Part shown: one piece after another, positions 1-8,574 of the stretch
Numbering within the stretch: the first letter of the stretch is position 1
Layout of the letters: each line of letters starts with the position of its first letter
DNA from: Croceibacterium aestuarii
GTDB lineage: Bacteria; Pseudomonadota; Alphaproteobacteria; Sphingomonadales; Sphingomonadaceae
Assembly: GCF_030657335.1 (NCBI RefSeq)
Contig: NZ_CP131039.1
Coordinates: 2,806,501-2,870,500, forward strand
DNA: 64,000 bases
Direction: 5' to 3'
The notes under the pieces: model-generated
What the model saw: the letters and a program-made list of their open reading frames with translations, nothing else
Database searches by the model: none
What the model was told of the DNA's origin: nothing
Translations under genes and position numbers: made by a program

Positions 1-1
1 T

Positions 2-1114
2 GCCAAGGCGAAGGTGAATGCGGATATCAGCGAGACGGTCAAGGGCATCACGCACGATATCGAAAACCAGCAAGCCGCAGTTGAGGACCAGATCAAGCTG
101 ATCGGTCTTTACGGCGAGGCTCTGGCCCGTGCGCGGCGTGAGCAGGAAGCACAGCGCACCTTGCGCGAGAACACTCCGAAAGGCGAGATTGTCGTCCTGG
201 GCAATCTTACGGGCGGCCTGTCCAACGATATCGAGCGGGCAAACCGGCTTCAGCGGCTTGAGGATATCCGCAAGGCGAGCAAAGACGCGGCCTATGCCAT
301 GAACCTTGAAGCTGGGGCTCTCGGGCTGACCGGCAAGGCGCTCATCGCCTACAACTACGCGGCCGAACAGAAGCTCAAGTACCAACGCGATGGTATCACT
401 CTGTCTCCGGCGGAAATCGCGCTGATCGACAAGACGGCTGATGCCTATGCGCGCCAGCGTTATGCGATCGATCAAACGCAGCAGAAGATTGCCGACGCGC
501 GCGAGGTGACAAAGGGATTCTGGCTCGACCTGATAAACGGTGCCCGTGAAGGCGCAAATGCCTTCGCCGCTCTCGGCAATGCGGCGGTGAACGCGCTCAA
601 CCGCATTATCGACAAGCTCCTCGACCGGACGCTCGACAACTTCCTGAACAGCCTGATGCCGGGTGGGATGACCGCTGGCGGCATAGCGCGGTCGAATGCA
701 ACCGTCGCCGCGACTATGAACGCCAATGCCGGGATATTTGCCAAGGGCGGCACCTTCGGCACGGCCCAGCGCTTCGCTAATGGCGGCGCCTTCACGAACA
801 GCGTGGTCAGCACGCCCACCCTGTTCCGCTTCGCCAATGGCGGCAAGGTCGGGGAGATGGGCGAGGCCGGCCCCGAGGCCATCATGCCGCTCAAGCGCGG
901 GCCGAACGGTGCGCTCGGCGTTCAGGTGCATGGCGGCGGCAAGCCGAACGTCAACATCTCAGCTCCGGTCTACATCACGCAGTCCGGTTCGTTCACGACG
1001 CAGGACGCGCAGGCGATGGCGCTGCAAGCCGGGCAGTCGGCGGTCGACCAGGTCAAGAAGAACCTCAATTCCTACATGGAAGAGTGGCAGGCGAACGGGG
1101 CGGTGGCGGTATGA
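2..1114 (+). CDS. Phage tail tape-measure protein, C-terminal part (cut by the window edge)
   Basis: The frame is already open at the first base, so this is the last ~370 residues of a longer gene. In tailed phages the tape measure spans the tail lumen, sets its length and helps DNA entry. Seen: a long helical Ala/Gln/Arg-rich first half, then glycine-rich units FAKGGTFG, FANGGAF and FANGGKV, then GEAGPEAIMPLKRG about 280 residues after base 14. That last motif is a hallmark of lambda-type tape-measure C-termini. The stop overlaps the next start as ATGA, as expected in a tail operon. The internal GTG at base 14 is not the true start. Identity is strong; the full length cannot be judged. Confidence 0.88.
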   Translation, partial: AKAKVNADISETVKGITHDIENQQAAVEDQIKLIGLYGEALARARREQEAQRTLRENTPKGEIVVLGNLTGGLSNDIERANRLQRLEDIRKASKDAAYAMNLEAGALGLTGKALIAYNYAAEQKLKYQRDGITLSPAEIALIDKTADAYARQRYAIDQTQQKIADAREVTKGFWLDLINGAREGANAFAALGNAAVNALNRIIDKLLDRTLDNFLNSLMPGGMTAGGIARSNATVAATMNANAGIFAKGGTFGTAQRFANGGAFTNSVVSTPTLFRFANGGKVGEMGEAGPEAIMPLKRGPNGALGVQVHGGGKPNVNISAPVYITQSGSFTTQDAQAMALQAGQSAVDQVKKNLNSYMEEWQANGAVAV

Positions 1115-1758
1115 CGAAAATCTACCAGTTCCCCATGTTCCGCGTCGAAAGCCAGCTCTTTCATGTGCCCGGGGCCGGATATGACGGGGGCCTGACTGCG
1201 GGCGGTGCGCAGTTCATTACGCCCGAGCCGGGTGGGTTCGGCGTGCTCGAAATCATGCCCGCGATTATCGATACGGAGTGGATCGACCCGGCGGCTTCGT
1301 GGCTCATGTCGAAGATCGACGGGCAGGTTATGCGGGTCCGCCTTGCCGCTTCGCCGCAGATCGCGTGGAGCCTCAAGCGCAACAATCAGCTTGATTGGGA
1401 TTGGGTGAACCCGGTTGGCCCGCGAACTGAGGCCGTCTCGACATTTACGGCGACTGCCCTGAAAGGCGAAACCGCGGTCGCTGTCGATATATCCGAGTTG
1501 GGGCGGCTGCTACGCCCCGGGCATGTGATCGGCCACGCCTTCGACTGCTACCTTGTGGACGAAATTGAGTATGCCGGAAGCGTGGCAAACATCGTCGTCA
1601 AGCCGCCGTTGCGCCGGGACATCGCAGTGAATGACGAATGCCTGTTCACGCCGTGGTTCACGGGCCGAATTAGCAACGGCGCAGATATCCGCGCGGCTTA
1701 CAACAACTTGGGCCACGTTAAGCCGGGGAATATCGTCTTGCACGAGGCAGTCTTGTAG
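1111..1758 (+). CDS. Phage tail component, downstream of tape measure
   Basis: 215 residues. The start is the ATG at 1111 that overlaps the tape-measure stop (ATGA); a longer frame from 1084 would cut into that gene. No signal peptide or membrane segment is seen. The protein looks beta-rich, with alternating hydrophobic residues and several Gly/Pro turns. Its place directly after the tape measure and before the tail-tip genes matches a distal-tail or baseplate-hub-associated component of siphoviruses, inferred from gene order only. I do not recognise a named domain. A lipoprotein gene rather than the next tail gene follows it, with 29 bases between. Confidence 0.6.
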   Translation: MTKIYQFPMFRVESQLFHVPGAGYDGGLTAGGAQFITPEPGGFGVLEIMPAIIDTEWIDPAASWLMSKIDGQVMRVRLAASPQIAWSLKRNNQLDWDWVNPVGPRTEAVSTFTATALKGETAVAVDISELGRLLRPGHVIGHAFDCYLVDEIEYAGSVANIVVKPPLRRDIAVNDECLFTPWFTGRISNGADIRAAYNNLGHVKPGNIVLHEAVL

Positions 1759-1787
1759 AAACGCCCGCCCGGTGGCATGCTAAGCCC

Positions 1788-2270
1788 ATGACCCGACTTA
1801 TCTTCGCCGCCGCTGCGGCTCTCACCCTCTCGGCTTGCGCCAACAGCGCATTGACCGTCGAACAGCCCGCCGCCAGCGGCTTTCGCACCGAAAGCGTCCG
1901 CATCGAGCGTGATCCGCAGATGGCCGTATCGGTCGACCCCGAGAATCTCGCCTATACGCAAAGCGAACTGGAAAAGGCGTTCTTCGGCGGCGACGATCCG
2001 CTGTTCGATCGGGGCAGCGGCATGACGGTGCGCTATCGCTACGTCGGCTTCAACGAGGGAAGCCGGCTCGGCCGCTATCTCACTGCCGGTCTGGCGGGCG
2101 GCTCCAAGGTTGTTCTCGAGACCGAGTTCATCGCGCCCGACGGCAGGGTGCTCGGCACGGTTCGCGGAGAGGGCGAAGTTCGCGCCGGCTTCGCGGGCGG
2201 CTCGAACAAGACGGGCATCGACAAGGCGATCAAGCGCATCGCCGAATACGCCGCGGTGAACTTCCGCTAG
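1788..2270 (+). CDS. DUF4410-like lipoprotein inserted in the tail operon
   Basis: 160 residues. The N-terminus has a positive residue, a hydrophobic run and the lipobox LSAC (Cys17), so export and lipidation at the membrane are expected. The body contains VRYRYVGFNEGSRLGRY and a glycine-rich turn, then a beta-strand pattern resembling DUF4410-type lipoproteins (family call from memory). Unlike its neighbours it overlaps no gene: 29 bases precede it and 98 follow, the latter ending in an inverted repeat. An exported lipoprotein is odd inside a tail module. It fits a moron gene that changes the lysogen surface, for example in superinfection exclusion, but that role is inference. Confidence 0.65.
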   Translation: MTRLIFAAAAALTLSACANSALTVEQPAASGFRTESVRIERDPQMAVSVDPENLAYTQSELEKAFFGGDDPLFDRGSGMTVRYRYVGFNEGSRLGRYLTAGLAGGSKVVLETEFIAPDGRVLGTVRGEGEVRAGFAGGSNKTGIDKAIKRIAEYAAVNFR

Positions 2271-2327
2271 GATTTCCGCACTAATCGTTCCCGTCAGCGC
2301 ACTAATGTTGCGCGCGAAGCCCTGCGC

Positions 2328-2369
2328 CTGTAACCTTACGGTAGCTGCCATAGCGCCGGACGGTTACAG
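2328..2369 (+). repeat. Inverted repeat reaching the next start codon
   Basis: CTGTAACC (2328-2335) is exactly repeated in reverse as GGTTACAG (2362-2369), with 26 bases between. The right arm ends on the G of the GTG start codon at 2369. The hairpin could end transcription of the lipoprotein unit or hide the next start; there is no T-run after it. Upstream, GCACTAAT also occurs twice (near 2278 and 2299). Confidence 0.5.
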
Positions 2370-3028
2370 TGAGCGCCTTTTATGACCAGATCGACGAAAT
2401 ACTCGGCGCAGCCGAAGATGTAACCGATATCGTCGCCACGGCGCGCAAGTGCTGGCTATACGATTTCAAGGACGATCCTATTCGCCTCTGGGATGGGCAG
2501 GGGCCGTTCACCGACATTGACGGTCACGAGTGGCTCGGCACGGTCGATGCGAACGGGCGCAACATCCACAAGGCTCCGGCGCTGCAAGACGGGCGCGACG
2601 GGACAAGCGCTTCCTACACGTTCTCGCTCAGCATCCCGACGGTCCCCGGTGAGGACACGCTGGCGCTCTACCAGGCGCTCAAAGCCGACCAGTCCAAGGT
2701 CTTTGGCCGCAAGCTCACCTGCTACATTGTGCTGTTCATCGAAGGCGAAGGCCTGCGCCCGGGCACGCCGATTTCCTTCTACAAGGAAATGACGATGTTC
2801 TCGCCGAAGTTTTCCGAGACCATCGAACGCTCGCCGGACGGCAGGGTGACCAAGACCTACACCGTTTCCGTGGTCGCAAAGGACAGCAACCACGGGCGCA
2901 GCGAAACGCCTGACCGGACCTATGCAGACACGATGCAGAAGCGGCGCGCGGCGCAGCTCGGCGTCTCGGTCGACCGGGGAGCGGAATACCTCGCCCTGCT
3001 CGCCAACCGCACATACCAGGTGCCTTGA
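2369..3028 (+). CDS. Phage tail-tip/hub-associated protein
   Basis: 219 residues from a GTG start; the reading frame has no better ATG and no clear ribosome site. An early segment reads IRLWDGQGPFTDIDGHEW, a pattern seen in tail assembly/hub proteins of siphoviruses and gene-transfer-agent-like tails, followed by a beta-rich core. No export signal is present. It lies in the usual slot just before the NlpC/P60-like and J-like genes, and its TGA overlaps the next ATG by one base. The role in the tail tip is inferred mainly from order; the exact family is uncertain. Confidence 0.55.
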   Translation: MSAFYDQIDEILGAAEDVTDIVATARKCWLYDFKDDPIRLWDGQGPFTDIDGHEWLGTVDANGRNIHKAPALQDGRDGTSASYTFSLSIPTVPGEDTLALYQALKADQSKVFGRKLTCYIVLFIEGEGLRPGTPISFYKEMTMFSPKFSETIERSPDGRVTKTYTVSVVAKDSNHGRSETPDRTYADTMQKRRAAQLGVSVDRGAEYLALLANRTYQVP

Positions 3029-3429
3029 TGGACCTCGTCGACGAGACGCTGCGCGAATGGCGCTCGGGCGCGCTCGTTTACGGCCAGAGCGACTGCATGC
3101 TGTCGATCGGGCGCTATCTCGCGCGAGCCGGCCACAAGGACGTGACGGGGCTGTTCGTGGGCCGCTACGACACGCGGGAAGGCGCGCTCGCCATGATGGC
3201 CGAGCACGGCGGCGTTCCCGGTCTCGTTGCGATGACCGGGGCGGTCCCGAAATGCGGCGCACCGGCCCGCGGCGATGTTCTCGAGGTTCTCTATCAGGAC
3301 GAGGACGGTGTTACCGGCATTGGTGGCATCTGCACCGGGGATGCCGTGGCGCTCCGGCTCGAACGCGGCACGATAGAGGTGGCGCTGCGGTTCGTCCGCT
3401 ACGCAGGGGTGTGGCATGTCGGCGATTAA
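3028..3429 (+). CDS. NlpC/P60-like (DUF6950-type) phage tail protein
   Basis: 133 residues starting at the ATG that overlaps the previous TGA. The N-terminal half has WRSGALVYGQSDCML, the W...YG..DC pattern of DUF6950 and NlpC/P60-like phage proteins, where the Cys would be the nucleophile. A clear catalytic His is not obvious (one candidate lies at the very C-terminus, VWHVGD), so activity is unsure. Relatives are encoded between the hub protein and tip protein J and are thought to trim peptidoglycan during DNA entry or help tip assembly. It overlaps the next gene by 14 bases. Confidence 0.55.
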   Translation: MDLVDETLREWRSGALVYGQSDCMLSIGRYLARAGHKDVTGLFVGRYDTREGALAMMAEHGGVPGLVAMTGAVPKCGAPARGDVLEVLYQDEDGVTGIGGICTGDAVALRLERGTIEVALRFVRYAGVWHVGD

Positions 3430-5566
3430 GAAGATCGTTGGGCTGGTCGCCATCGCGGGCCTGACATGGTTCGCCGGGCCGCTGGGGCCTCTGGCGAGCA
3501 TGCTGGGCGTCTCTGGCTTTCTCGGGGCCGTCATCGGCGCCGTGGTCATTGCCGCGGGCTCCTACGCGATCCAGTCGGTTCTGGGCGGAGGCGGCCGGCG
3601 TGCGGCGGACATGGAGGCGGGGAAGGTCAACGTCAAAATCCCCGAACCGCCGCGATGGCTCAACGCTGGCCGGGCGCGGCAAGGTGGCGGGGCACTGTTC
3701 GGCGAGTTCGATTCGGCGGGCAACTGGTGGATGCTGATCGTTCACAGCGACGAAATCCTGCAAGCCGGCCTGCCCTACCAGTATTTCCTCGACGATGAGC
3801 CGGTGACGCTCGATGGCTCGAACTACGTCACTCAGAAGGAATTCCGGCTCAAGACCAACAAGGACAAGGATCCGGCTGAGAGCGACGGCGAGGGCCAGGG
3901 CTACATTCGCATCTGGACAACGACCTACAGCGAAACCGATCCGACCCCGCCGCGCATCGCCGAATTCGATGCCGCTTTCCCGTCGAAGTGGACCAGCGAT
4001 CACAAGCTGGTCGGCACGACTTTCAGTGTCGTTTGCATGAACGCGCTCGAAATCGAGCATCGCTACAAGATCTACCGCTGGCGGGGACCATTCGGTCTGG
4101 GCGAGCCCGCTGTCAGCATCGCGGGCGATTGGGCGAACGTGTACGATCCGCGCGATGAGACGCAGATCCTCGGCGACCGCTCGACCTACAAGCCGACGCG
4201 CAACGCAGCGCTGATCTGGGCGTGGTTCCGCACCCATCCATTCGGCCGCAACAAGCCCGAGAGCAGCATCAACTGGACGCGCATCGCGGAGCAGGCCGAT
4301 ATCTGCGACGAGACCGTGGAAGGCATCGAGAGCACTCAGGCGCGTTACGAGGCCGGTGTCGCCATAGTCGACAGTAAGCGCCGTGCCGATGCCGAACGGG
4401 AAATCCTGCTCGCCTGTGACGGCCAGATCGTGTTCGACGAGGACGGCAAGTCCTGGGTGCGGGTGGGCTACTACTACGAGCCGACGCTGTCGTTCAGCCG
4501 CAACCGCGACATCATGGCGATGGCGTCGATGGAAGCGCAGGACGGCGAAAGCGAGACGCAGGGCGTGATCGTGCGCTACATCGAGCCCGCGGCGAACTAC
4601 ACGGTGCAACCCTCTGCGGCGTGGATCAATCCGCTCTATTACGATCCGCTGACGACGCCGAAGTTCCTCGTGGTCGATATCCAACCCTGCCAGAACCACA
4701 ATCAGGCCATGCGGCTCGCCAAGGCCATAGGAGAGCGCTCGCAGCCCCGGCACAAGATCGGCCCGACGGTAAACCTGCGGGGCCTGCAGGCGCGGCAGGA
4801 GCGCATCGTCGATATCGTCTACGACAACACCTTTGCCGGCGACTACGAGATCGCCGCACCGGTAGAACTCGACGGCACGGGTATCTTTACCGGGTTCGGC
4901 GCCGTGCCGATCGGCCCCTACCGCTGGACCCTCTTGCCCGGCGAAGAGCAATCCAAGCCCGTCGTGGACGGCTCGGCGGGAACGGTCACCTATCCCGCGA
5001 TCACAGGCGAAAGCGTGTCCTACAGCGAGGGAACGATCAGGATCGACTTTCCGACCGCGCCGCGCGCCGATGCAACCTATGTTGCGGAATACATCGTCAC
5101 ATCCGAGATTACGGGCGGCGAAAACGACCCGTGGACCCCGATGGCGGTCAACGTCGATCTTGCTGTCAGCGGCCCGGTCACGGGCGGCGTGAGCTACACG
5201 GTGCGTTATCGCTACGTCACCGGCTCGGGACGCGGTCCGGCATGGGAATATGCCATCGTCACGCCGGAAAATCCGATGTCGCCGCCCACTGAACTCTCCG
5301 CGACCGGCGGCGCAGGCGAGGCGACGATCACCTGGCGCAATCCGACCGATTCCGCGCTGGCCTATGTGAAGCTCTATCGGAACACCGCCGACGACTTCGG
5401 CACCGCGAGCGATATCTCGGGCGAGCTGGTAGGTGGGCTTGGCGAGGTCATGAGCGTGACAGACGACTCACTCGCAGCGGACACCTATTACTACTGGATA
5501 GCAGCGTTCAACAGCGCGGACACGCCGTCCACTCCGCTCGGCAGCGTGACTGTTACGGTGACCTGA
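3416..5566 (+). CDS. Phage tail-tip (host-specificity, J-like) protein with fibronectin-like C-terminus
   Basis: 716 residues; the ATG at 3416 lies inside the end of the previous gene. Residues ~5-60 form a hydrophobic Gly/Ala-rich segment like those in tip proteins thought to touch membrane on infection. The central ~500 residues are a mixed fold typical of J/gp37-like hub-tip proteins. The last ~95 residues (PPTELSATGG to the end) look like a fibronectin type III domain, with ITWRNP and YVKLYRN strands. It is expected at the tail end contacting the host receptor. Length is shorter than lambda J (1132) but normal for alphaproteobacterial siphophages. Stop and next start overlap. Confidence 0.75.
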   Translation: MSAIKKIVGLVAIAGLTWFAGPLGPLASMLGVSGFLGAVIGAVVIAAGSYAIQSVLGGGGRRAADMEAGKVNVKIPEPPRWLNAGRARQGGGALFGEFDSAGNWWMLIVHSDEILQAGLPYQYFLDDEPVTLDGSNYVTQKEFRLKTNKDKDPAESDGEGQGYIRIWTTTYSETDPTPPRIAEFDAAFPSKWTSDHKLVGTTFSVVCMNALEIEHRYKIYRWRGPFGLGEPAVSIAGDWANVYDPRDETQILGDRSTYKPTRNAALIWAWFRTHPFGRNKPESSINWTRIAEQADICDETVEGIESTQARYEAGVAIVDSKRRADAEREILLACDGQIVFDEDGKSWVRVGYYYEPTLSFSRNRDIMAMASMEAQDGESETQGVIVRYIEPAANYTVQPSAAWINPLYYDPLTTPKFLVVDIQPCQNHNQAMRLAKAIGERSQPRHKIGPTVNLRGLQARQERIVDIVYDNTFAGDYEIAAPVELDGTGIFTGFGAVPIGPYRWTLLPGEEQSKPVVDGSAGTVTYPAITGESVSYSEGTIRIDFPTAPRADATYVAEYIVTSEITGGENDPWTPMAVNVDLAVSGPVTGGVSYTVRYRYVTGSGRGPAWEYAIVTPENPMSPPTELSATGGAGEATITWRNPTDSALAYVKLYRNTADDFGTASDISGELVGGLGEVMSVTDDSLAADTYYYWIAAFNSADTPSTPLGSVTVTVT

Positions 5567-5685
5567 TGGCGCTTCGGCCCAACAGAATCTCGGGTGCAGT
5601 GCGACGCGAAGGGAGCCTCATCCCCATCAAGGACGGCGATGCCGTTCCCCCTCCCGATGAGCAGGACACCTCCGCTGCGGGTTGA
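5566..5685 (+). CDS. Small phage protein, 39 residues
   Basis: An ATG overlaps the J-like gene stop (TGATG) and opens a 39-residue frame with a positively charged N-terminus (MALRPNRIS) and an acidic C-terminus rich in Pro and Asp. The overlap is the same kind used by most neighbouring genes, which is the main support. No domain is recognised. It may be a small tail accessory protein, or a frame open by chance. No gene is seen from 5686 to 5740, only an AGAAAGG ribosome site before the next ATG. Confidence 0.4.
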   Translation: MALRPNRISGAVRREGSLIPIKDGDAVPPPDEQDTSAAG

Positions 5686-5740
5686 TAGTTGCGGCAAAAC
5701 GCAATAATATGTCGCCTTAGCAGAAAGGCCGGACATATTT

Positions 5741-6139
5741 ATGCGCCCACACCGCTTCGATTTTCCGGTCATCACTAACTCGGATTACACCGAGGAATTG
5801 TCGTTTCAGGACGGCGCGCAATATCTCGACATCACCGGACATAGTTTTCTCGCTCAGATCCGAGTGACGCCGAATGCGGCCAGCGTCATCGATACGCTGG
5901 GCATCGTGGCATCTTCTGCCGCCGAGGGGTTCTATCCGGTCGATCCCGCAAGGGGGTCGCTGCAGGTTCGTATCGCTTGGGAAAGCATCAAGTCGATGTT
6001 CGAAGCTGCCTATCCGACCATCCTGATCGGCGACGTGGCAGCGCTTTACTACGATCTTCTCGTAACGCTGCCGTCCGGCGACCAGGAGGCATGGCTTTTC
6101 GGCTACCTGATCATTGACAAGGGGATCACCAATGGCTGA
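5741..6139 (+). CDS. Phage structural protein of unknown function before the tail fibre
   Basis: 132 residues starting at ATG with AGAAAGG 14-20 bases upstream. It has no signal or membrane segment. The sequence is acidic and beta-rich, with DFPVITNSDY near the start and LLVTLPSGDQEAWLFG near the end. Proteins of this size and make-up are common directly before tail-fibre genes in siphoviruses and may attach or fold the fibre, an inference from position. Its last 8 bases overlap the fibre gene. I do not recognise the family. Confidence 0.6.
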   Translation: MRPHRFDFPVITNSDYTEELSFQDGAQYLDITGHSFLAQIRVTPNAASVIDTLGIVASSAAEGFYPVDPARGSLQVRIAWESIKSMFEAAYPTILIGDVAALYYDLLVTLPSGDQEAWLFGYLIIDKGITNG

Positions 6140-8420
6140 TCGCGTCATCAATCTTGTAGGGCGCGGGCTGCGCGGCGAGAGCTACGCCGACATCCTGCGC
6201 CGCACGGGACTCTTCGGAGTCTTGCCCACCGATGACGACGCGACGGCGCTCGGCAAGTTGAACGCGGATGCCGACGCAGCGAGGCTGGCCGCCGAGCTGG
6301 CGCGGGATCAGGCCGCCGACCTCGTGCTGCCGGAGAACATCTTTGTCGACACGACCGTCGCTGCGGCACGCGCGACGGCAGAGGCGGCGGTCGCGGACGG
6401 CACCACGTTCAAGGCGGTTGGCTCGACCGAGGGGCTGGCCGAGGTCAGGCAGATGGGCGCGGTTTCGTCCTCGCTGCTCTACACCGAGGTAACAGCCTCG
6501 GCGCTCGCCTCTCCTACTGGAGCCGAGAAGATCGGCACGCCGGACGGCACGGCGCAGGTTTCGCTCGATGCCAAGCTGGAGAGGGCGACGACGCTCGCTG
6601 GAATGAAGGCAACGCGCTCCGCACTCGACCAAGTGTTGTATGGCGGCGCACTGTGGCAATACGAGACGGGCGATTTTACCGGACTGTCCAACGACCATTC
6701 GATCGCCAAGGCCGACGACGCCGCCCTGACCGCTGGCGCCCGGGTGCGCGTGCCGCTGGCTAGCGGCAACCTCTCGCCATCGCGCGCGCGGCAGTTGGTC
6801 ATGTCGCAAATGTTCCGCATGAACGACCACGCGAACGGTGTCGTCCTGCTCGGGGACAGCATCAGCGTCGGCGCGCACTGTGCGGGCGTAGGCGGAACCG
6901 ACACGGGAAACGCCTATACCAACGCCTATTCCTGGCTGCTCGCGCGGGCAATCAACGCGGCGTTCGACAGCCACAGTCCCGGGTATCACCCGATGGAACA
7001 TATCTACCATCCCGTGATACCATCGAAGCAATTGCACGACGTCACCTTTTCATCTGGCGATTGGGGTGCGGTTTCGGCCGATCCTGCCCCCTACGACTAC
7101 CCCACCGGCAAGATCGGGACCAATGCATCCGAAGTGTGTTGCGGCAAGTCCTACGTAAGCAGCAGCGCGTCTGGAGCTACGATCACCATCGTCGTTCCGC
7201 CCATCGCGGAAAGCCTGCGCCTCAAGGTCAGGTTGCAGCCCGGCGGCGGTTCGATGGTGCCGACCGTCAACGGCACGGTGGTCGATCCGACGGTCAATGG
7301 CACCTTCTTCATCGGCACCATCGTAACCGACACCGACACGTACAATTTCGGCGCGGGCATCGCGTCCGGTTCGACCCACGATAACATCGACGTCGTCATT
7401 CCCATTGAAGACAACGGCAAGGGTGTGTGCACGATCGTGCTGACCAAGACCGCCGACACCGATCCTTTCGAGATCGCAAGCCTGGTCGGATTTACGGAGG
7501 CAGACACCGCGCCGACGGACCTATCCCGGCGAATGCGGCTATCGAACCTATCCTATAGCGGCCGGGCGCTTTCGGACATGAGTGAAGCGAACATCATCTA
7601 TTGCTGCGATGCCGCCTGCCTGATCGTCTCGCTGGGGGTCAACGACTGGTTCAGTTATCTCACCGATAGCGACGACGTTGCGTTCGCCGCCTTCGCGCAG
7701 CGGATCGACTGGCTTGTCAAATACGCCCGCCTCTACGGCTGTTTGTTGGTAGTGCAGGACTTCATATGGACCGAGACGCTGGAAAGCAGTCGCACCCGGC
7801 GCGAACTCGCCCGGCTCGCGCGTCAGGCCGGGGGAATTTATATCCCCTATGGCGACCAGTTCTACGGCACTGGCGCGCCGCCGGCGGATGGCACGACGCT
7901 GAACGCCACGCACCTGATCTGGGCTGACGCGCTGCACCCCTACGCCGATGGACACGAACTGATTTTCGCCACACTGGCAACCGCACTGGGCTTGCCGGTC
8001 ACAAGCAAGCGGCAGGCGCTGATGTATCACGATTGGGCATTCCCGCTGGAAATCAACAGCGGAGCGGATTTCGAGAACCTCACGCCGTCGGCGATCCGCA
8101 CGATTTCGACCATCCGGCAAGTAGGGGAAAGCTACGAGCTGCGGCTGAACCTCGCATATACCGGTGGGTCACCCGGCGATCCGATGCCAAGCGCTACTCT
8201 GTTCGATGTAATCGACGCGCTTCCCGAGCGTTTCCGCGGTGCGCAGCTCAATCTCATGCCAGTCCGATTTCCCGGCTCCATCAACTACGCGACAGGTGCG
8301 GTGAATTGCGCCGTCCTGTTGAATGCGGCCGACGCGGCGGACAACGTGAAGGTCTACGCCAACGACACCATCGCAACCAACATACAGGCGGTGCAGATGC
8401 TGCGCCGCGACGCAGTCTAA
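6132..8420 (+). CDS. Tail fibre/spike with an SGNH (GDSL) hydrolase domain
   Basis: 762 residues from the ATG at 6132, which overlaps the previous stop. Residues 1-~160 are an Ala-rich attachment region. A complete set of SGNH hydrolase blocks follows: LLGDSIS (Ser243), an SYSG block II, SLGVND (Asn504) and DALH (Asp599, His602). Such enzymes remove acetyl or acyl groups from glycans, and phage versions usually deacetylate capsule or O-antigen during adsorption. About 260 residues separate the Ser and Asn blocks, far more than usual, and residues ~320-455 look like an inserted beta-sandwich. The last ~130 residues could be a C-terminal trimerisation or binding domain. The catalytic assignment is firm; substrate is unknown. 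Confidence 0.78.
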   Translation: MADRVINLVGRGLRGESYADILRRTGLFGVLPTDDDATALGKLNADADAARLAAELARDQAADLVLPENIFVDTTVAAARATAEAAVADGTTFKAVGSTEGLAEVRQMGAVSSSLLYTEVTASALASPTGAEKIGTPDGTAQVSLDAKLERATTLAGMKATRSALDQVLYGGALWQYETGDFTGLSNDHSIAKADDAALTAGARVRVPLASGNLSPSRARQLVMSQMFRMNDHANGVVLLGDSISVGAHCAGVGGTDTGNAYTNAYSWLLARAINAAFDSHSPGYHPMEHIYHPVIPSKQLHDVTFSSGDWGAVSADPAPYDYPTGKIGTNASEVCCGKSYVSSSASGATITIVVPPIAESLRLKVRLQPGGGSMVPTVNGTVVDPTVNGTFFIGTIVTDTDTYNFGAGIASGSTHDNIDVVIPIEDNGKGVCTIVLTKTADTDPFEIASLVGFTEADTAPTDLSRRMRLSNLSYSGRALSDMSEANIIYCCDAACLIVSLGVNDWFSYLTDSDDVAFAAFAQRIDWLVKYARLYGCLLVVQDFIWTETLESSRTRRELARLARQAGGIYIPYGDQFYGTGAPPADGTTLNATHLIWADALHPYADGHELIFATLATALGLPVTSKRQALMYHDWAFPLEINSGADFENLTPSAIRTISTIRQVGESYELRLNLAYTGGSPGDPMPSATLFDVIDALPERFRGAQLNLMPVRFPGSINYATGAVNCAVLLNAADAADNVKVYANDTIATNIQAVQMLRRDAV

Positions 8421-8448
8421 TGCCCACGTCGCAGCAATCGGATGCGTC

Positions 8449-8574
8449 ATGATCGCGCTCGCCATCATCGTCGGCGCGATCCTTACCGCGATACTCGCGC
8501 GTTGGGCGTGGGCGGCCGCATGGCGACACCTACTGCGCCTGGTCGACGCGAAGATCGCAGAATGGGGGCTGTGA
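8449..8574 (+). CDS. Small phage membrane protein, 41 residues
   Basis: ATG at 8449, TGA overlapping the next ATG as TGATG. Residues 2-25 are one hydrophobic span (ALAIIVGAILTAILA), then an amphipathic tail with several Trp and Arg. It lies at the start of the lysis block, so it could be a small holin or holin regulator, but many unrelated phage peptides look like this. Translational overlap and clean topology support it as a real gene. Confidence 0.5.
   Translation: MIALAIIVGAILTAILARWAWAAAWRHLLRLVDAKIAEWGL

Noticed and set aside
3311-4951. Long antisense frame over the J-like tail gene
   Set aside because: Mirror frame of a clear structural gene; Arg/Val/Ala-rich with no motif.
8420-8452. 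Ten-residue frame between the fibre and the small membrane gene (TAATG start)
   Set aside because: Too short to judge; could only be a coupling leader. Not listed as a gene.
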